Shown here piece by piece: positions 17,791-29,453 of a stretch of DNA of 64,000 nucleotides. The notes under the pieces are model-generated. The model was not told the DNA's origin. It saw only the letters and a program-made list of their open reading frames with translations, and did not search any database. Origin of the DNA: Microbacteriaceae bacterium (lineage in GTDB: Bacteria; Actinomycetota; Actinomycetes; Actinomycetales; Microbacteriaceae); the NCBI GenBank assembly GCA_027487865.1, contig JAIYCT010000007.1:282603-346602 (forward strand). The letters are read 5' to 3'. Numbering within the stretch: position 1 is the first letter of the stretch; every line of letters begins with the position of its first letter. The position numbers were made by a program, and so were the translations under genes.

Positions 17791-20700
17791 TTCTTCGAAA
17801 GCTCAATCTCGATCAAGCCGGCATAACCTATCGAAAGTTCCCCCGAAACTTCAGCTGCTAGTACCTCGAATTCCACAGCTAGGGTCTCGTTAGCAATGAA
17901 TTCAGCGTGAGTCTTCAAGGCACCCAAAGAGCCGCCATCGACTCGAAGCATCAACGAGATTCGATCTGAAACATCCAACCCAGCATCCTTACGAGCCTGC
18001 TGGATGTGACGAATCGCATCACGTGCTGCACCTTCAGCCTCAAGTTCCGGGGTCAAGACAGTGTTCAGCAAAACAAATCCGGTAGAGGTGATTCCAACCG
18101 CCTGATTGAGATCAGCCTGGTTTGCCACCATGGTGATCTCGAATTCACCTTCGAATAGTTCAGTGCCATCAACCACGACAAGATCGCCGCGCACATTCCA
18201 GTTACCCGCCTTAGCCTCGCGAATAATGCGCTGCACTTCGCCGCCAACGCGTGGTCCAAGTGTTCTGGCATTCACGCTTAGCGACTTTAGAAGACCAAAC
18301 TGGCTGGCAACCTCATCGGATGCCTGAACCACCGTGACCTGCTTCACATTTAGCTCTTCCGCAATCAGATCGGAATAGGCGCTTAGGCTCTGGGCATTCG
18401 GAGCGGCAATCGTCAGATCACTCAAAGGCAAACGAACTCGCAAACCGGCTGACTTTCGAAGTGCCTGGGCGACCGAAGCCGCCTCACGGATGGCGTCCAT
18501 GTCTTGAACCAGTTGCTCATCCGCTGGGAATTCGCTGGCTGCAGGCCAGCTCTCTAGGTGAACAGAGCGGCCATTGGTCAATCCGCGCCATATTTCCTCA
18601 GCGGTGAGTGGCAACAGTGGTGCTACGACCCTCAGCACGGCCTCTAGAACTGTGTAGAGAGTGTCGAAGGCATCTTTGTCACCCTCCCAGAAGCGGTCTC
18701 TGGAACGGCGGACATACCAGTTGGTGAGCACCTCAGCGAAATCCCTAACCTTGGCGGATGCCTGGTAGCTATCAAAGACATCCAGATCACTCTGAACATC
18801 CTCAATGAGCTTTCTGGTCTTGGCCATGATGTAGCGATCGAGCAGCTGAGACGAAGAGGTCGAAGGAGACGCTTCGTAGTTTGCAGCATTGGCATAGAGC
18901 GCAAAGAAGTAATAGGTGTTCCACAGCGGCAAAAGCGCCTGTCGAACTCCCTCGCGAATACCCTGCTCGGTCACCGAGAGGTTTCCACCGCGAAGAATCG
19001 GGCTTGACATCAAGAACCATCTCATCGCGTCTGAACCATCGCGGTTGAAAACCTCATTCACATCCGGGTAGTTGCGCAGACTCTTGGACATCTTCTGGCC
19101 ATCATTACCGAGCACAATTCCGTGGCTGATGGCATTTTTGAAAGCCGGACGATCAAACAGTGCGGTAGCCAAAACGTGCAGCGTGTAGAACCAGCCTCTG
19201 GTTTGACCTACGTACTCCACGATGAAGTCACCTGGGAAGTGTGAATCGAACCAGTCTTGGTTCTCAAATGGGTAGTGCACCTGGGCGAATGGCATAGAGC
19301 CTGACTCGAACCAGCAGTCCAAAACCTCGGGAACGCGGCGCATCATGGACTTGCCGGTTGGGTCATCTGGGTTTGGACGAACTAGTTCATCGATTACTGG
19401 ACGGTGGAAATCGGATGGGCGGACACCAAAGTCAGCCTCAAGTTCTTCCATCGAGCCGTAAACATCCACGCGAGGGTAGTTCGGGTCATCTGATTTCCAA
19501 ACTGGAATCGGTGCACCCCAGAAACGGTTGCGAGAAATTGCCCAGTCGCGAACATTTTCCAACCACTTGCCAAAGCTGCCGTTTTTGGTGTGCTCGGGAA
19601 CCCAGTTGATCTCTTGGTTGAGTTCCAGCATGCGATCGCGCAGCTTGGTGGTCTCAACAAACCACGAAGAAACTGCCTTGTAAATCAGCGGGTTCTTGCA
19701 GCGATAGCAGTGCGGGTAGCTGTGCTCGTAAGAAGCCTGGCGAAGCAGTCGACCCATGGTCTTTAGGTCCTGGGTGATTGGCTTATTGGCATCAAAGACG
19801 TGTTGCCCCTGGTAAGGAGCAATTACCGAGTTGAACTGTCCGCGCTCATTTATCGAAACGTAGGTTGGGATGCCTGCGGCCTGACAAACGTTTTGGTCAT
19901 CCTCACCATAGGCAGGTGCCTGGTGAACAATTCCGGTGCCATCGGTGTCGGCTACATAATCTGCAACCAATACCTGCCAAGCGTTAGCAACTTCAAATAG
20001 CTCAGGGTTTGCGTAGAAGTCAAAGATGCGCTCGTACTTCAAACCGTTTAGCTCAGTACCCAGGTAAGTCTTGGTAACAGCAGCCTTCACTTCATCGGCA
20101 GACTCGTAACCGAGTTCCTTGGCATAGCCGCCGATCAAAGAGGTTGCCATCAGGTAACGTGCAGATCCATCCTTGGAAGGCGCAACGCCGTATTCAATCT
20201 TTGGACCAACCGCGAGTGCGAAGTTGGTAGGCAGTGTCCAGGGGGTGGTGGTCCAAGCCACCAGATTTACGCCATCGAGCTCGTGACCAGGGCTGGTAAC
20301 CGGGAAGGTGACGCTGACCGACTGGTCCTGGCGGTTTTTGTAGACCTCGTCGTCCATACGCAATTCGTGGTTTGAAAGCGGAGTTTCACATCTCCAGCAG
20401 TAGGCCAAAACCTTGAAGCCCTCGTAGACCAAGCCCTTTTTGTAGAGCTCCTTAAATGCCCAAAGCACGCTCTCGGTGTAGTTGGTGTCCAGAGTCTTGT
20501 AGTCATTATCAAAATCAACCCAGCGTGCTTGGCGGGTGACATAGGTTCGCCAGTCCTCGGTGTACTTCAAAACCGAGGTCTTACAGAACTCGTTGAACTT
20601 GGCAACACCAAACTTCTCAATCTCAGGTCTACCCGAGATGCCAAGCAGGCGTTCTGCCTCAACCTCGGCAGGAAGACCGTGAGTGTCCCAACCAAAGCGG

Positions 20701-20969
20701 CGCTCAACGCGATTACCGCGCATGGTCTGGTATCTGGGGACTAGGTCTTTGGTGTAACCGGTCAGCAGGTGACCGTAGTGCGGAAGTCCATTAGCGAACG
20801 GAGGTCCGTCAAAAAAGACAAACTCTGGAGCGTCCTCGGCCTCCCTATTGTCAATCGAAGCCTGAAAAGTGTCGTCCTTAGCCCAGTATGCCAAGACCTC
20901 CTCTTCGACCTTTGGGAACGAGGGAGAGGCGAGCGGACCATCAGGTCCGTCAGAGTGCTTTGGATACAT
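17787..20969 (-). CDS. ileS: Isoleucyl-tRNA synthetase
   Basis: About 1060 residues, the long eukaryote-like class of IleRS common in actinobacteria. The HIGH equivalent is in [12 protein letters not shown] and the KMSKS loop in [13 protein letters not shown]. The CP1 editing domain lies between them, and a long C-terminal anticodon region follows. ATG 20969 gives the conserved-looking MYPKHSDG start; the upstream extension to 21065 overlaps valS and is rejected. It heads the ileS-folC-DUF4233-ndk unit and is divergent from valS. Confidence 0.97.
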   Translation of the reverse strand: MYPKHSDGPDGPLASPSFPKVEEEVLAYWAKDDTFQASIDNREAEDAPEFVFFDGPPFANGLPHYGHLLTGYTKDLVPRYQTMRGNRVERRFGWDTHGLPAEVEAERLLGISGRPEIEKFGVAKFNEFCKTSVLKYTEDWRTYVTRQARWVDFDNDYKTLDTNYTESVLWAFKELYKKGLVYEGFKVLAYCWRCETPLSNHELRMDDEVYKNRQDQSVSVTFPVTSPGHELDGVNLVAWTTTPWTLPTNFALAVGPKIEYGVAPSKDGSARYLMATSLIGGYAKELGYESADEVKAAVTKTYLGTELNGLKYERIFDFYANPELFEVANAWQVLVADYVADTDGTGIVHQAPAYGEDDQNVCQAAGIPTYVSINERGQFNSVIAPYQGQHVFDANKPITQDLKTMGRLLRQASYEHSYPHCYRCKNPLIYKAVSSWFVETTKLRDRMLELNQEINWVPEHTKNGSFGKWLENVRDWAISRNRFWGAPIPVWKSDDPNYPRVDVYGSMEELEADFGVRPSDFHRPVIDELVRPNPDDPTGKSMMRRVPEVLDCWFESGSMPFAQVHYPFENQDWFDSHFPGDFIVEYVGQTRGWFYTLHVLATALFDRPAFKNAISHGIVLGNDGQKMSKSLRNYPDVNEVFNRDGSDAMRWFLMSSPILRGGNLSVTEQGIREGVRQALLPLWNTYYFFALYANAANYEASPSTSSSQLLDRYIMAKTRKLIEDVQSDLDVFDSYQASAKVRDFAEVLTNWYVRRSRDRFWEGDKDAFDTLYTVLEAVLRVVAPLLPLTAEEIWRGLTNGRSVHLESWPAASEFPADEQLVQDMDAIREAASVAQALRKSAGLRVRLPLSDLTIAAPNAQSLSAYSDLIAEELNVKQVTVVQASDEVASQFGLLKSLSVNARTLGPRVGGEVQRIIREAKAGNWNVRGDLVVVDGTELFEGEFEITMVANQADLNQAVGITSTGFVLLNTVLTPELEAEGAARDAIRHIQQARKDAGLDVSDRISLMLRVDGGSLGALKTHAEFIANETLAVEFEVLAAEVSGELSIGYAGLIEIELSKK

Positions 20970-21040
20970 CACGGCTTTCGAAGAAGTTCTAGAACTTAAC
21001 AATGTTAATCTAGAGCCCTGCAAACTCGGAGACGAAATAA

Positions 21041-23617
21041 GTGAACGCTTCAAAACCAGAACCACTAAGACCTGCCAACATCCCGGAAAAAGCCACTGTG
21101 GACGGCCTGGAAGCCAAGTGGGTGCCTAGCTGGGAGCAAAATCAAACTTTCGCGTTTAATGCAGCTGCGCCTAAAGAAAATGTTTTTTCGGTCGACACTC
21201 CCCCACCAACCGCCTCCGGATCACTGCACGTTGGTCACGTTTTTAGCTATACCCACACCGATGTAATCGCTCGTTACCAGCGAATGCTCGGAAAAGATGT
21301 CTTCTACCCAATGGGTTGGGATGACAACGGTCTTCCAACCGAACGCCGCGTGCAGAACTACTACGGCGTGCGCTGCGACCCGACACTGCCCTACCAGGAG
21401 AGCTTCACTCCCCCTTACGAGGGTGGCGACAACAAGAGTTCAAAGGCAGCGGATCAGCTACCGATTTCGCGTAGAAACTTCATTGAGCTTTGTGAGCGAC
21501 TAACCGAAGAGGATGAGAAGGCGTTTGAGAACCTCTGGCGCGATCTAGGAATCTCGGTGGATTGGGCTCAGACCTACCGAACAATCTCCAAAGAAGCCCA
21601 GCAGGTTTCTCAAGCAGCTTTCCTAAATAACCTCGCCCGCGGCGAGGCCTACCAGGCCATGGCTCCAACCCTTTGGGATGTCACCTTCCGCACCGCAGTT
21701 GCTCAGGCGGAGCTTGAAGACCGTGAGATGCCAGGGGCATACCACCGCATTGGATTTGATGGTCCAGAGGGCAAGATCTTCATCGAGACCACTCGCCCAG
21801 AACTAATTCCGGCCTGCGTTGCACTGGTTGCTCACCCAGATGATGAGCGTTACCAGCCATTTTTTGGCAAGACCGCAAAAACTCCGCTGTTTGGAGTTGA
21901 AGTGCCGATCCTTGCTCACCGTCTTGCGCAGAAGGACAAGGGTTCTGGAATTGCCATGATCTGTACTTTCGGTGACGTCACCGACGTGATCTGGTGGCGT
22001 GAGCTAAACCTTCCCAACCGCGCCATGATCGGGTTTGATGGACGAGTCCTATCGGAAGCCCCAGATGTGATTGCTCAGAGCAAGGGTGCAGCGCTATTTG
22101 ATGAGATCGCAGGAAAAACTGTCTTCAGCGCCAAGGAGATCTTGGTTGAGGCACTCAAGGCCGCAGGCGACATGATTGGCGATGCAAAGCCAATCTCTCA
22201 CCCTGTCAAGTTTTTTGAAAAGGGCGACAAGCCGCTAGAAATCGTCTCAACCCGCCAGTGGTACATCACCAACGGCGGCAAGGACAAGGAGCTGTCTCAG
22301 CAGCTGATTTCTAAGGGTCGCGAGCTTCAGTTTCACCCAAGCTTTATGCGAGTGCGTCTAGAGGACTGGATCAACGGTCTAAATGGCGACTGGCTTATCT
22401 CTCGCCAAAGATTCTTCGGAGTTCCAATTCCGGTTTGGTACAAGCTCGACCAGGATGCAAGCCCGATATTCGATGAGCGCATTGTTCCAACTTTGGAGCA
22501 GCTTCCAGTTGACCCAAGTTCCGACGTTCCGGCTGGATTCAGTGAAGATCAGCGTGGTAAGCCAAACGGCTTTATTGGCGAGCTGGACATCATGGACACC
22601 TGGGCAACCTCATCGCTAACACCTCAGCTTGCCGGTGGCTGGCTATCCAAGCCAGAGCAGTTTGCCAAAGTGTTCCCATTTGATCTTCGCCCTCAGGGTC
22701 AGGACATCATTAGAACCTGGCTGTTCTCGACCCTACTCAGAAGCGAACTCGAACACGGCGTTTTGCCATGGAAGAACGCGGCAATCTCGGGTTGGATCCT
22801 CGACCCAGATCGCAAGAAGATGTCAAAGTCAAAGGGCAACGTTGTAGTGCCAAACGAGCTTTTGGAGACCCACGGCTCTGATGCGGTTCGCTACTGGGCA
22901 GCCAGTGCACGCCTGGGCACCGATGCAGCATTTGACGAAGGCCAAATGAAGATTGGTCGCAGGCTAGCCAACAAGCTATTGAACGCCGGTCGCTTTGCAC
23001 TTAGCTTCGAACTACCAAGCGGTGTTACTGAAGTTACCGAACCGATCGATCAGGCCATGCTGGCAGCACTGCGAGACGTCATTGAGAGCGCCACAAAGGC
23101 ATTTGATGGCTACGACCACACCAAGGCATTAGAAACCACCGAAACCTTCTTCTGGACCTTCACGGACGATTACCTGGAATTGGTCAAGGAACGTGCCTAC
23201 GGCAACTCTGGTCAGTCAGCTCAAGAAATTGGCTCGGCTGTTATCGCACTTCGCGAAGCACTGGCGATTTTGGTGAGGCTGTTTGCACCTTTCATCCCAT
23301 TCGCTGCAGAGGAAGTCTGGAGCTGGTGGCAGCAGGGCTCAGTGCACCTCAGCCCTTGGCCTCAAAGCAACGAGATCAAGTTCCAGGACCCTAAGTTGAT
23401 GAAGGTTGCCAGCGAAGCGCTAGTTCAGATTCGCAAGTCAAAATCCGATGCCAAGCTCTCGATGAAGGCTGAGATCAAGACCGCAACTCTATCTGGGGCT
23501 CAAGAGCTCTCGCTAATTGCGGAAGACCTCAAGTCGGTTGGAAAGATTGCAGAACTGAAGTTGCTAATTGGCAACGAATTGGCACTTTCCAACTTGGAGT
23601 TCGCCTCAGAGGAATAG
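21041..23617 (+). CDS. valS: Valyl-tRNA synthetase
   Basis: 858 residues starting at GTG 21041 behind GGAG. It charges tRNA-Val with valine. Signature sequences are [17 protein letters not shown] (HIGH region), [12 protein letters not shown], the CP1 editing domain with [14 protein letters not shown], and KKMSKSKGN. It is close to the typical ValRS length, but the [10 protein letters not shown] form marks the type with alternative nucleotide-fold sequence and no long C-terminal coiled coil. Confidence 0.96.
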   Translation: MNASKPEPLRPANIPEKATVDGLEAKWVPSWEQNQTFAFNAAAPKENVFSVDTPPPTASGSLHVGHVFSYTHTDVIARYQRMLGKDVFYPMGWDDNGLPTERRVQNYYGVRCDPTLPYQESFTPPYEGGDNKSSKAADQLPISRRNFIELCERLTEEDEKAFENLWRDLGISVDWAQTYRTISKEAQQVSQAAFLNNLARGEAYQAMAPTLWDVTFRTAVAQAELEDREMPGAYHRIGFDGPEGKIFIETTRPELIPACVALVAHPDDERYQPFFGKTAKTPLFGVEVPILAHRLAQKDKGSGIAMICTFGDVTDVIWWRELNLPNRAMIGFDGRVLSEAPDVIAQSKGAALFDEIAGKTVFSAKEILVEALKAAGDMIGDAKPISHPVKFFEKGDKPLEIVSTRQWYITNGGKDKELSQQLISKGRELQFHPSFMRVRLEDWINGLNGDWLISRQRFFGVPIPVWYKLDQDASPIFDERIVPTLEQLPVDPSSDVPAGFSEDQRGKPNGFIGELDIMDTWATSSLTPQLAGGWLSKPEQFAKVFPFDLRPQGQDIIRTWLFSTLLRSELEHGVLPWKNAAISGWILDPDRKKMSKSKGNVVVPNELLETHGSDAVRYWAASARLGTDAAFDEGQMKIGRRLANKLLNAGRFALSFELPSGVTEVTEPIDQAMLAALRDVIESATKAFDGYDHTKALETTETFFWTFTDDYLELVKERAYGNSGQSAQEIGSAVIALREALAILVRLFAPFIPFAAEEVWSWWQQGSVHLSPWPQSNEIKFQDPKLMKVASEALVQIRKSKSDAKLSMKAEIKTATLSGAQELSLIAEDLKSVGKIAELKLLIGNELALSNLEFASEE

Positions 23618-23626
23618 CATTTTGGG

Positions 23627-25651
23627 ATGACTAATCCCCTAATGCAACCATCCCAGCTAGACAACGAGCTTCCAGATTTCGCAAACCTGCGTGACGAGCA
23701 CTACCTGCCGGCTTTTGAGCACGCGGTAGCTGAGAACAATAAAGAAATCTCAGCAATCCTGGCCCAGCCAGACGTAACCTTCGAGAACACTCTTGAGGCG
23801 ATTGAGCGCTCGGGTGGTCTATTGAGCACGATGCTGATGGTCTTTTACAACAAGGCATCGAGCGACACTAACGAGACCCTCCAGGAGCTGGAGGCAGAGA
23901 TTGCGCCTCGATTCGCAGCCCACATGGACAGCATTCGCCTCAACCCAGCGCTTTACGCGCGCATCACCGAGCTTGACTCAAAACGTTCAGAGCTTGGCCT
24001 CGACACCGCCAGCGATCGCCTCCTTAGCAAGTACTTAGAGGACTTCAATTTTGCAGGCGCTGGACTCAGCGAAGCATCTCGCAAGCGGGTAGCGCAGATC
24101 AATGAGCGCTTGAGCTCTTTAGAAGCAGAGTTTGACAAGAGACTGCTGGCCGACACCAACGACCTTGCTGTTGAACTAACCGACGACTCCCGCCTGGGTG
24201 GTTTGACCAAGGATGAAATTGACAGCCTTGCGCAGGCTGCTACCGAGCGTGGCAAAACGGGCTTTGTCATTCCACTTCTGAACTACTCCGGACACCCATT
24301 GATTGCTGCCCTGGAGGATCGTGAGCTTCGCCAGGAGCTAATGGAGCGCACACTGTCTCGTGGCTCTCGAGGAAACTCGAATGACACCAGCAGCGTAATC
24401 AAGGAACTTTTGGACCTCAGACGTGAGAAGGCTGGGCTATTCGGCTTCGCCAACTACGCGCAGTACGTTCTTACTCAGCAAACCGCCAAGAGCCCGGAGC
24501 GAGTTCACGAGGTTCTTCGCAAGATTGCCCCGGTTGCCAAGCGCAATGCCGTTGCCGAAGGTGAAGTATTGGCCTCTCTAATGCAGCGTGAAGTCGGTGC
24601 GTCGGATCTTCGTTCTTGGGACTGGGATCGCTACACCGAGCAGCAGCGCAAGGAAAAGTACTCCATCGACACCTCCGTGCTGAAGCCTTACTTTGAACTG
24701 ACCCGAGTTCTAGAAGACGGTGTTTTCTTTGCCGCTGGTCAGCTCTACGGCTTGAAGTTCACCAGACGCCCTGAGCTTGTCGCATACCACCCTGATGCAA
24801 ATGTTTATCAGGTTGACTTCGAGGACGGTTCAGGCTGCGGGCTTTACATCTTTGACCCATACGCTCGTCCTTCAAAGCGCGGTGGCGCTTGGATGAATAA
24901 CCTGGTTGACCAGTCTCACCTGCTTGGCAAGTTGCCGGTTGTTGTGAACAACATGAACATTCCAAAACCAGCAACAGGCAATCCATCGCTAATGACTTTG
25001 GATGAAGTGAACACACTGTTCCACGAGTTTGGTCACACCCTGCACGGGTTGCTTTCCGACGTGAAGTATCCAAGATTCTCTGGCACCAGCGTTGAGCGGG
25101 ACTTTGTTGAGTTCCCATCCCAGGTGAACGAGATGTGGATGCTTTGGCCAGAGGTGTTGCAGAACTACGCAATCCACCACAAGACCGGAGAGAAGCTCTC
25201 CCTGGATTGGATCGACAAGTTGCAGGCCACCGAAACCTTCAACCAGGGCTTTGCGACCACGCACTACCTACAGGCAGCCATCTTGGATCTTGCGATGCAC
25301 GAAGCTAGCGAGACCCCTGATGACATCGTGGCGTTTGAAGCCGCGGCGATCAAGGACTACGGGTTGGATTACGAGGCTGTCCCAACTAGGTATCGTCCGA
25401 ATTACTTCGCCCACATCTTCGCCGGTGGCTACTCAGCTGGATACTACGGCTACATCTGGTCTGAAGTTTTGGATGCCGAGAGCGTCAACTGGTATAAGTC
25501 ACAGGGTGGCTTGAGTAGAAAGAATGGCCAGAAGTTTGCCGATTCACTGCTTTCCCGCGGTGGTGAGACCGACTCGATGGAATTGGTTAGAGAGCTGCTC
25601 GGTCGTGAACCGGAGATTACGCCGCTACTAAAGCGTCGTGGGTTGCTCTAA
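23627..25651 (+). CDS. dcp: M3 family zinc peptidase (peptidyl-dipeptidase Dcp type)
   Basis: 674 residues. The zinc site is TLFHEFGHTLHGLLSD, with the third ligand glutamate expected about 25 residues later (VEFPSQVNEMW). The C-terminal RPNYFAHIFAGGYSAGYYGY stretch is the M3 substrate-binding region. It cleaves dipeptides or short peptides in the cytoplasm. It lies nine bases after valS and so is cotranscribed. Its 3' end overlaps the 3' end of the opposite-strand transporter by 24 bases. Oligopeptidase A is the alternative name. Confidence 0.93.
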   Translation: MTNPLMQPSQLDNELPDFANLRDEHYLPAFEHAVAENNKEISAILAQPDVTFENTLEAIERSGGLLSTMLMVFYNKASSDTNETLQELEAEIAPRFAAHMDSIRLNPALYARITELDSKRSELGLDTASDRLLSKYLEDFNFAGAGLSEASRKRVAQINERLSSLEAEFDKRLLADTNDLAVELTDDSRLGGLTKDEIDSLAQAATERGKTGFVIPLLNYSGHPLIAALEDRELRQELMERTLSRGSRGNSNDTSSVIKELLDLRREKAGLFGFANYAQYVLTQQTAKSPERVHEVLRKIAPVAKRNAVAEGEVLASLMQREVGASDLRSWDWDRYTEQQRKEKYSIDTSVLKPYFELTRVLEDGVFFAAGQLYGLKFTRRPELVAYHPDANVYQVDFEDGSGCGLYIFDPYARPSKRGGAWMNNLVDQSHLLGKLPVVVNNMNIPKPATGNPSLMTLDEVNTLFHEFGHTLHGLLSDVKYPRFSGTSVERDFVEFPSQVNEMWMLWPEVLQNYAIHHKTGEKLSLDWIDKLQATETFNQGFATTHYLQAAILDLAMHEASETPDDIVAFEAAAIKDYGLDYEAVPTRYRPNYFAHIFAGGYSAGYYGYIWSEVLDAESVNWYKSQGGLSRKNGQKFADSLLSRGGETDSMELVRELLGREPEITPLLKRRGLL

Positions 25652-26707
25652 AACTTTTTTCTTTCCAACAAGCCAGACAATAACGCCGGTTAATAGCGCC
25701 CAGAAAGCCCCACCGATACCCAATATGGTGACGCCTGCCGCGCCGATTACAAATGTGACGACTCCGGCAAGCCTGGTCGAATCTTCTGACACCGCTCCCC
25801 GAATAGCACTAGCAAAGGTGTTGATAAGCGCAATACCGGCGAGAGAAAGAAGAAGTTCGCGAGGCACTGCCAAAACAAAGGCAGCAAAAGGCGCTGCAAA
25901 AAGCGCGAACAAAATGTAAACCACACCACCCCAGCTCGAGGCGATCCACCTGCGAGCAGGATCTTTCGCGGCATTCTCATCGGCGTTTAGTGCTGCGGTG
26001 ATGGCGGCCAAGTTCAACCCAAACCCACCGAAGAATCCGGTAAGCGCAGAAGCTGTGCCAGTGGCGGCGAAGACTTTGCCGGCCGGCACCTGGTAGCCCA
26101 GTGAGGACATGATTGCCAGTCCCGGAAGGTTTTGGCTTGCCATCGTAATCAAATACAAAGGGATTCCGATCGCGATGATGGCGGCGATTTCGAACTGCGG
26201 AATTACCACCGCAAGTTCAGGCCAGAAGCTTCCAAACTGTGCATCGCTTGCCTCCGGGGAGGATCCAATCAGGAAAAAACCAAGACCAATGGCAATTGGA
26301 GAAGCCCAAAGCGGTAGGAAGCGGTTCACTATGAACCACACCACAACAACCGGCATGATCAAAGCTGGAAAGTCAACTGCCGAGTGGACTGTCGCAACCA
26401 CGAACGGGAAGATCACACCGGCCAGCATCGCTGCGGAAATTTGCGGTGGAATTTTTCTAACTAACGCCCCAAGTGCTGGCCACAGCCCGGTTATCAAGAC
26501 CAAAATACTGGCCACCATAAAGGCACCGACTGCTAGCTCGAATTTCAGCCCAAGGCCGGCACTCGCCGCCAAAAACGCTGCACCGGGGGTGCTCCAAACC
26601 ACGCTGATCGGCATCTTTAGCCAAACGCTAAGCGCTATCGACATAACTCCGTAACCGACCAGCATCACAGCCAGTGCGGTGGTTATTTGAGAGTTCGAAG
26701 CACCCAT
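25628..26707 (-). CDS. benE: BenE family benzoate/proton symporter-like protein
   Basis: 359 residues from the first ordinary start, ATG 26707, with 10-11 hydrophobic helices. Family-like segments are VVWSTPGAAF, PPQISAAMLAGVIF and GGFGLNLAAITAAL. It probably imports an aromatic acid or related anion. The frame stays open and hydrophobic upstream through about 37 more codons to 26818 (APFVAGTVASITGSIATFAI), matching the missing first helix of the family, yet without any ATG, GTG or TTG. The true start may be a rare codon such as ATC near 26810 or CTG near 26789. Confidence 0.8.
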   Translation of the reverse strand: MGASNSQITTALAVMLVGYGVMSIALSVWLKMPISVVWSTPGAAFLAASAGLGLKFELAVGAFMVASILVLITGLWPALGALVRKIPPQISAAMLAGVIFPFVVATVHSAVDFPALIMPVVVVWFIVNRFLPLWASPIAIGLGFFLIGSSPEASDAQFGSFWPELAVVIPQFEIAAIIAIGIPLYLITMASQNLPGLAIMSSLGYQVPAGKVFAATGTASALTGFFGGFGLNLAAITAALNADENAAKDPARRWIASSWGGVVYILFALFAAPFAAFVLAVPRELLLSLAGIALINTFASAIRGAVSEDSTRLAGVVTFVIGAAGVTILGIGGAFWALLTGVIVWLVGKKKVLEQPTTL

Positions 26708-26820
26708 TGCCGCAAGGCCTGCGATTGCAATGGCAAAGGTTGCGATTGAGCCGGTTATCGAAGCAACTGTTCCCGCTACAAACGGTGCCAGCCGCTGAGA
26801 TTGAAGTTTGATTTTTATAC

Positions 26821-28098
26821 CTAAGCAGTCTTGTCTTTGAGACGCTGAGGAAGCTGCTTCACCTGCGGCATACTCTTGTTTTGCACGATTTCCTCAGTAA
26901 TTACAACCAGGCCATTTTCGGTTGAACCAGGAAGCTCGAACATGATTGGTCCAAGGACCTCTTCCAGTATTGCCCTCAGGCCTCTTGCGCCAGTCTCGCG
27001 AGAGACAGCTAGGTCGGCAATCTTCTCGATTGCTGCCGGCTCAAACTCCAGCTCGAAACCATCAATCTCAAACATGCGCTGGTACTGCTTGATGAGAGCA
27101 TTCTTTGGTTCGGTCAAAATCGCAATCAATGCTGCTCGATCTAGCTGCTCGACAGTTGCAATCACCGGTAGGCGGCCAATGAACTCCGGAATCAGTCCGA
27201 ACTTTCTAAGATCCTCAGGCTGAACCTGCTTGAAGACATCTTGATTGTCGCTCTTTTCCTTCAGCGGAGAACCAAAACCAATTCCCTTTTTGCCAGTTCG
27301 CTCACCAACGATGGTCTCAAGACCTGCGAAGGCACCGGCCACGATGAATAGCACATTGGTGGTGTCGATCTGGATGAACTCTTGCTGCGGGTGCTTACGA
27401 CCACCCTGCGGAGGAACAGAGGCAATCGTGCCCTCGAGAATCTTTAGCAGTGCCTGCTGGACACCCTCACCGGAGACATCCCTAGTGATAGATGGGTTTT
27501 CAGCCTTGCGGGAAATCTTGTCGATCTCATCGATGTAGATGATGCCGGTCTCAGCCTTTTTAGGGTCGTAGTCTGCAGCCTGCAAAAGCTTCAGCAGGAT
27601 GTTCTCGACATCCTCACCCACGTAACCAGCCTCGGTCAACGCGGTAGCGTCGGCCACAGCAAATGGCACGTTCAGGCGCTTAGCAAGGGTCTGAGCCAAA
27701 TATGTCTTGCCACAGCCAGTTGGCCCCATAAGCAAAATGTTTGACTTCGCGATTTCGATATCATCGTGACTCTTGCCGCCGCGGGTCAGGGTGCCGGTGG
27801 CGCGAATTCTCTTGTAGTGGTTGTAAACCGCAACCGCTAACTGCTTTTTTGCGTTGTCCTGGCCGATGACATACTCATCCAAAAAGGCTTTGATTTCGCG
27901 CGGGTTTGGAAGATCCAGTGATTCGGTGGATTCCTTGGCTTGAGTACCAAGTTCCTCCTCAACGATCTCATTGCAGAGTTCAACGCACTCATCGCAAATG
28001 TAAACCGATGCCGGACCGGCAATAAGCTTTCGCACCTGGCGTTGGCTCTTACCGCAGAAGGTGCACTTCAGCAGTTCGCTGGTCTCGCTCAATGTCAT
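26821..28098 (-). CDS. clpX: ClpX, ATPase subunit of the ClpXP protease
   Basis: 425 residues. The N-terminal zinc-binding domain (CTFCGKSQ ... CDECVELC) is followed by the AAA+ module with GPTGCGKT (Walker A), [10 protein letters not shown] (Walker B) and arginine sensors in [11 protein letters not shown]. It unfolds tagged substrates and feeds them to ClpP. It lies 52 bases after clpP2 in the same direction. A small hairpin covers the region just before its ATG. Confidence 0.98.
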   Translation of the reverse strand: MTLSETSELLKCTFCGKSQRQVRKLIAGPASVYICDECVELCNEIVEEELGTQAKESTESLDLPNPREIKAFLDEYVIGQDNAKKQLAVAVYNHYKRIRATGTLTRGGKSHDDIEIAKSNILLMGPTGCGKTYLAQTLAKRLNVPFAVADATALTEAGYVGEDVENILLKLLQAADYDPKKAETGIIYIDEIDKISRKAENPSITRDVSGEGVQQALLKILEGTIASVPPQGGRKHPQQEFIQIDTTNVLFIVAGAFAGLETIVGERTGKKGIGFGSPLKEKSDNQDVFKQVQPEDLRKFGLIPEFIGRLPVIATVEQLDRAALIAILTEPKNALIKQYQRMFEIDGFELEFEPAAIEKIADLAVSRETGARGLRAILEEVLGPIMFELPGSTENGLVVITEEIVQNKSMPQVKQLPQRLKDKTA

Positions 28099-28103
28099 GT
28101 AAA

Positions 28104-28119
28104 AACCCTATATCGGGTT
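28104..28119 (-). promoter_or_regulatory. Hairpin over the clpX ribosome binding site
   Basis: AACCC and GGGTT form a short stem with a six-base loop, ending five bases before the clpX ATG; TTTTT follows. The AGGG that would serve as Shine-Dalgarno is in the 3' arm. It could act as a weak terminator or limit clpX translation. Confidence 0.4.
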
Positions 28120-28150
28120 AGAGACTTTTTGCTGGAGGCTGGGCTAGTTT

Positions 28151-28792
28151 CTAGCCCTTGCGTGAGGTTAGGACCTGGTCGATTAGACCGTATTCCAACG
28201 CTTCCTGAGCGGTAAGAATCTTGTCACGCTCGATGTCCTTGTTTATCTTGGAAACACCTTGACCGGAGTGCTTGGCCAAAGTTTCCTCTAGCCACTCACG
28301 CATGCGCATGATTTCTCTTGCCTGAATCTCGATATCTGACGCCTGACCAGAGCCACCGCCACCGGCAGCTGGCTGGTGAATCAAGACACGTGCGTTAGGA
28401 AGCGCTAGGCGCTTGCCCTTAGCTCCCGCGGCCAGCAATACGGCTGCAGCAGAAGCTGCTTGGCCCAGGCAAACGGTCTGAATCTGAGGCTTGATGTACT
28501 GCATGGTGTCGTAAATCGCGGTTAGCGCGGTGAAGGATCCACCCGGGGAGTTGATGTACATGGTGATATCGCGATCTGGATCTTGAGATTCCAAAACCAG
28601 TAGCTGAGCCATGATGTCGTCTGCAGATGCGTCATCAACCTGCACGCCTAGAAAGACAATGCGGTCCTCAAACAACTTGGTGTATGGGTTGTGACGCTTG
28701 AACCCATAGGCGGTGCGCTCTTCAAACTCCGGAAGGATGTAGCGCGACTGGGGCATTGGAATGCGACCTGCCGCTGATTCTAGATAAGTCAT
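28151..28792 (-). CDS. clpP2: ClpP2 protease subunit
   Basis: 213 residues, one of two ClpP paralogues that form a mixed tetradecamer in actinobacteria. The active-site serine is in [15 protein letters not shown] and the histidine in [11 protein letters not shown]. The YINSPGGSF segment lines the substrate channel. It begins two bases after clpP1 ends. The catalytic serine context (AASAA) differs from the clpP1 form (CASMG), as expected for P2. Confidence 0.97.
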   Translation of the reverse strand: MTYLESAAGRIPMPQSRYILPEFEERTAYGFKRHNPYTKLFEDRIVFLGVQVDDASADDIMAQLLVLESQDPDRDITMYINSPGGSFTALTAIYDTMQYIKPQIQTVCLGQAASAAAVLLAAGAKGKRLALPNARVLIHQPAAGGGGSGQASDIEIQAREIMRMREWLEETLAKHSGQGVSKINKDIERDKILTAQEALEYGLIDQVLTSRKG

Positions 28793-28794
28793 CT

Positions 28795-29376
28795 TTAGGC
28801 CTTTCCTACACCCGTTGAGCGGTTTGCAAACTCTTGAATCTGGTCGATAAAGCCGTATTCCAAGGCTTCTTCAGCGGTAAACCAGCGGTCACGGTCGCCA
28901 TCAAGCATTACCTCATCGACGGTCTTGCCGGTCTGGGCGGCGGTAATAGCAGCCAGCTGGCGCTTCATCGACATGATCAACTCGGCCTGAGTCTGAATGT
29001 CTGATGCGGTTCCGCCGAAGCCACCGCTTGGTTGGTGCAGCAAAACTCTGGTGTTTGGGGTGGCGTATCGCTTGCCCTTGGTTCCGGAGGAAAGTAGGAA
29101 CTGACCCATCGATGCGCACATGCCGATACCCACGGTCACGATGTCATTTGGCACGTACTGCATGGTGTCGTAGATGGCCATGCCGGCGGTGATAGAGCCA
29201 CCTGGGGAGTTGATGTAGAGGAAGATGTCCTTTTCGGCATCTTCTGCAGCTAGCAGCAGGATCTTTGCGCAAATCTCGTTCGCCATGTCATCTCGAACTT
29301 CGCTGCCAAGCCAAACGATACGGTCCTTGAGCAATCTGTCAAAAACACCGTGACTTACAGTTTGTGGCTGTGCCAT
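28795..29376 (-). CDS. clpP1: ClpP1 protease subunit
   Basis: 193 residues. Catalytic serine in [14 protein letters not shown], histidine in [12 protein letters not shown], aspartate in the C-terminal [15 protein letters not shown]. It partners ClpP2 and is docked by ClpX or ClpC. AAGGAG precedes the ATG. A ClgR-like operator lies about 60 bases upstream, beside the tig stop, so clpP1P2 probably has its own activated promoter. Confidence 0.97.
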   Translation of the reverse strand: MAQPQTVSHGVFDRLLKDRIVWLGSEVRDDMANEICAKILLLAAEDAEKDIFLYINSPGGSITAGMAIYDTMQYVPNDIVTVGIGMCASMGQFLLSSGTKGKRYATPNTRVLLHQPSGGFGGTASDIQTQAELIMSMKRQLAAITAAQTGKTVDEVMLDGDRDRWFTAEEALEYGFIDQIQEFANRSTGVGKA

Positions 29377-29435
29377 TGCAACTCCTTAGCTATCGAGAAA
29401 CAAAGATAGCTTTGGTTTTGCTAAAAACTCGGCAT

Positions 29436-29453
29436 GTTCGCCGTCGGCGTTAG
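29436..29453. promoter_or_regulatory. ClgR-like operator upstream of clpP1P2
   Basis: The minus strand carries CGCCGACGGCG followed by AAC, which fits the published ClgR core CGCYNANRGCG with WWS flank; only one outer flank base deviates. ClgR activates clpP1P2 and clpC in corynebacteria, Streptomyces and relatives. The site overlaps the tig stop codon and lies 63 bases before the clpP1 ATG. Confidence 0.65.
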
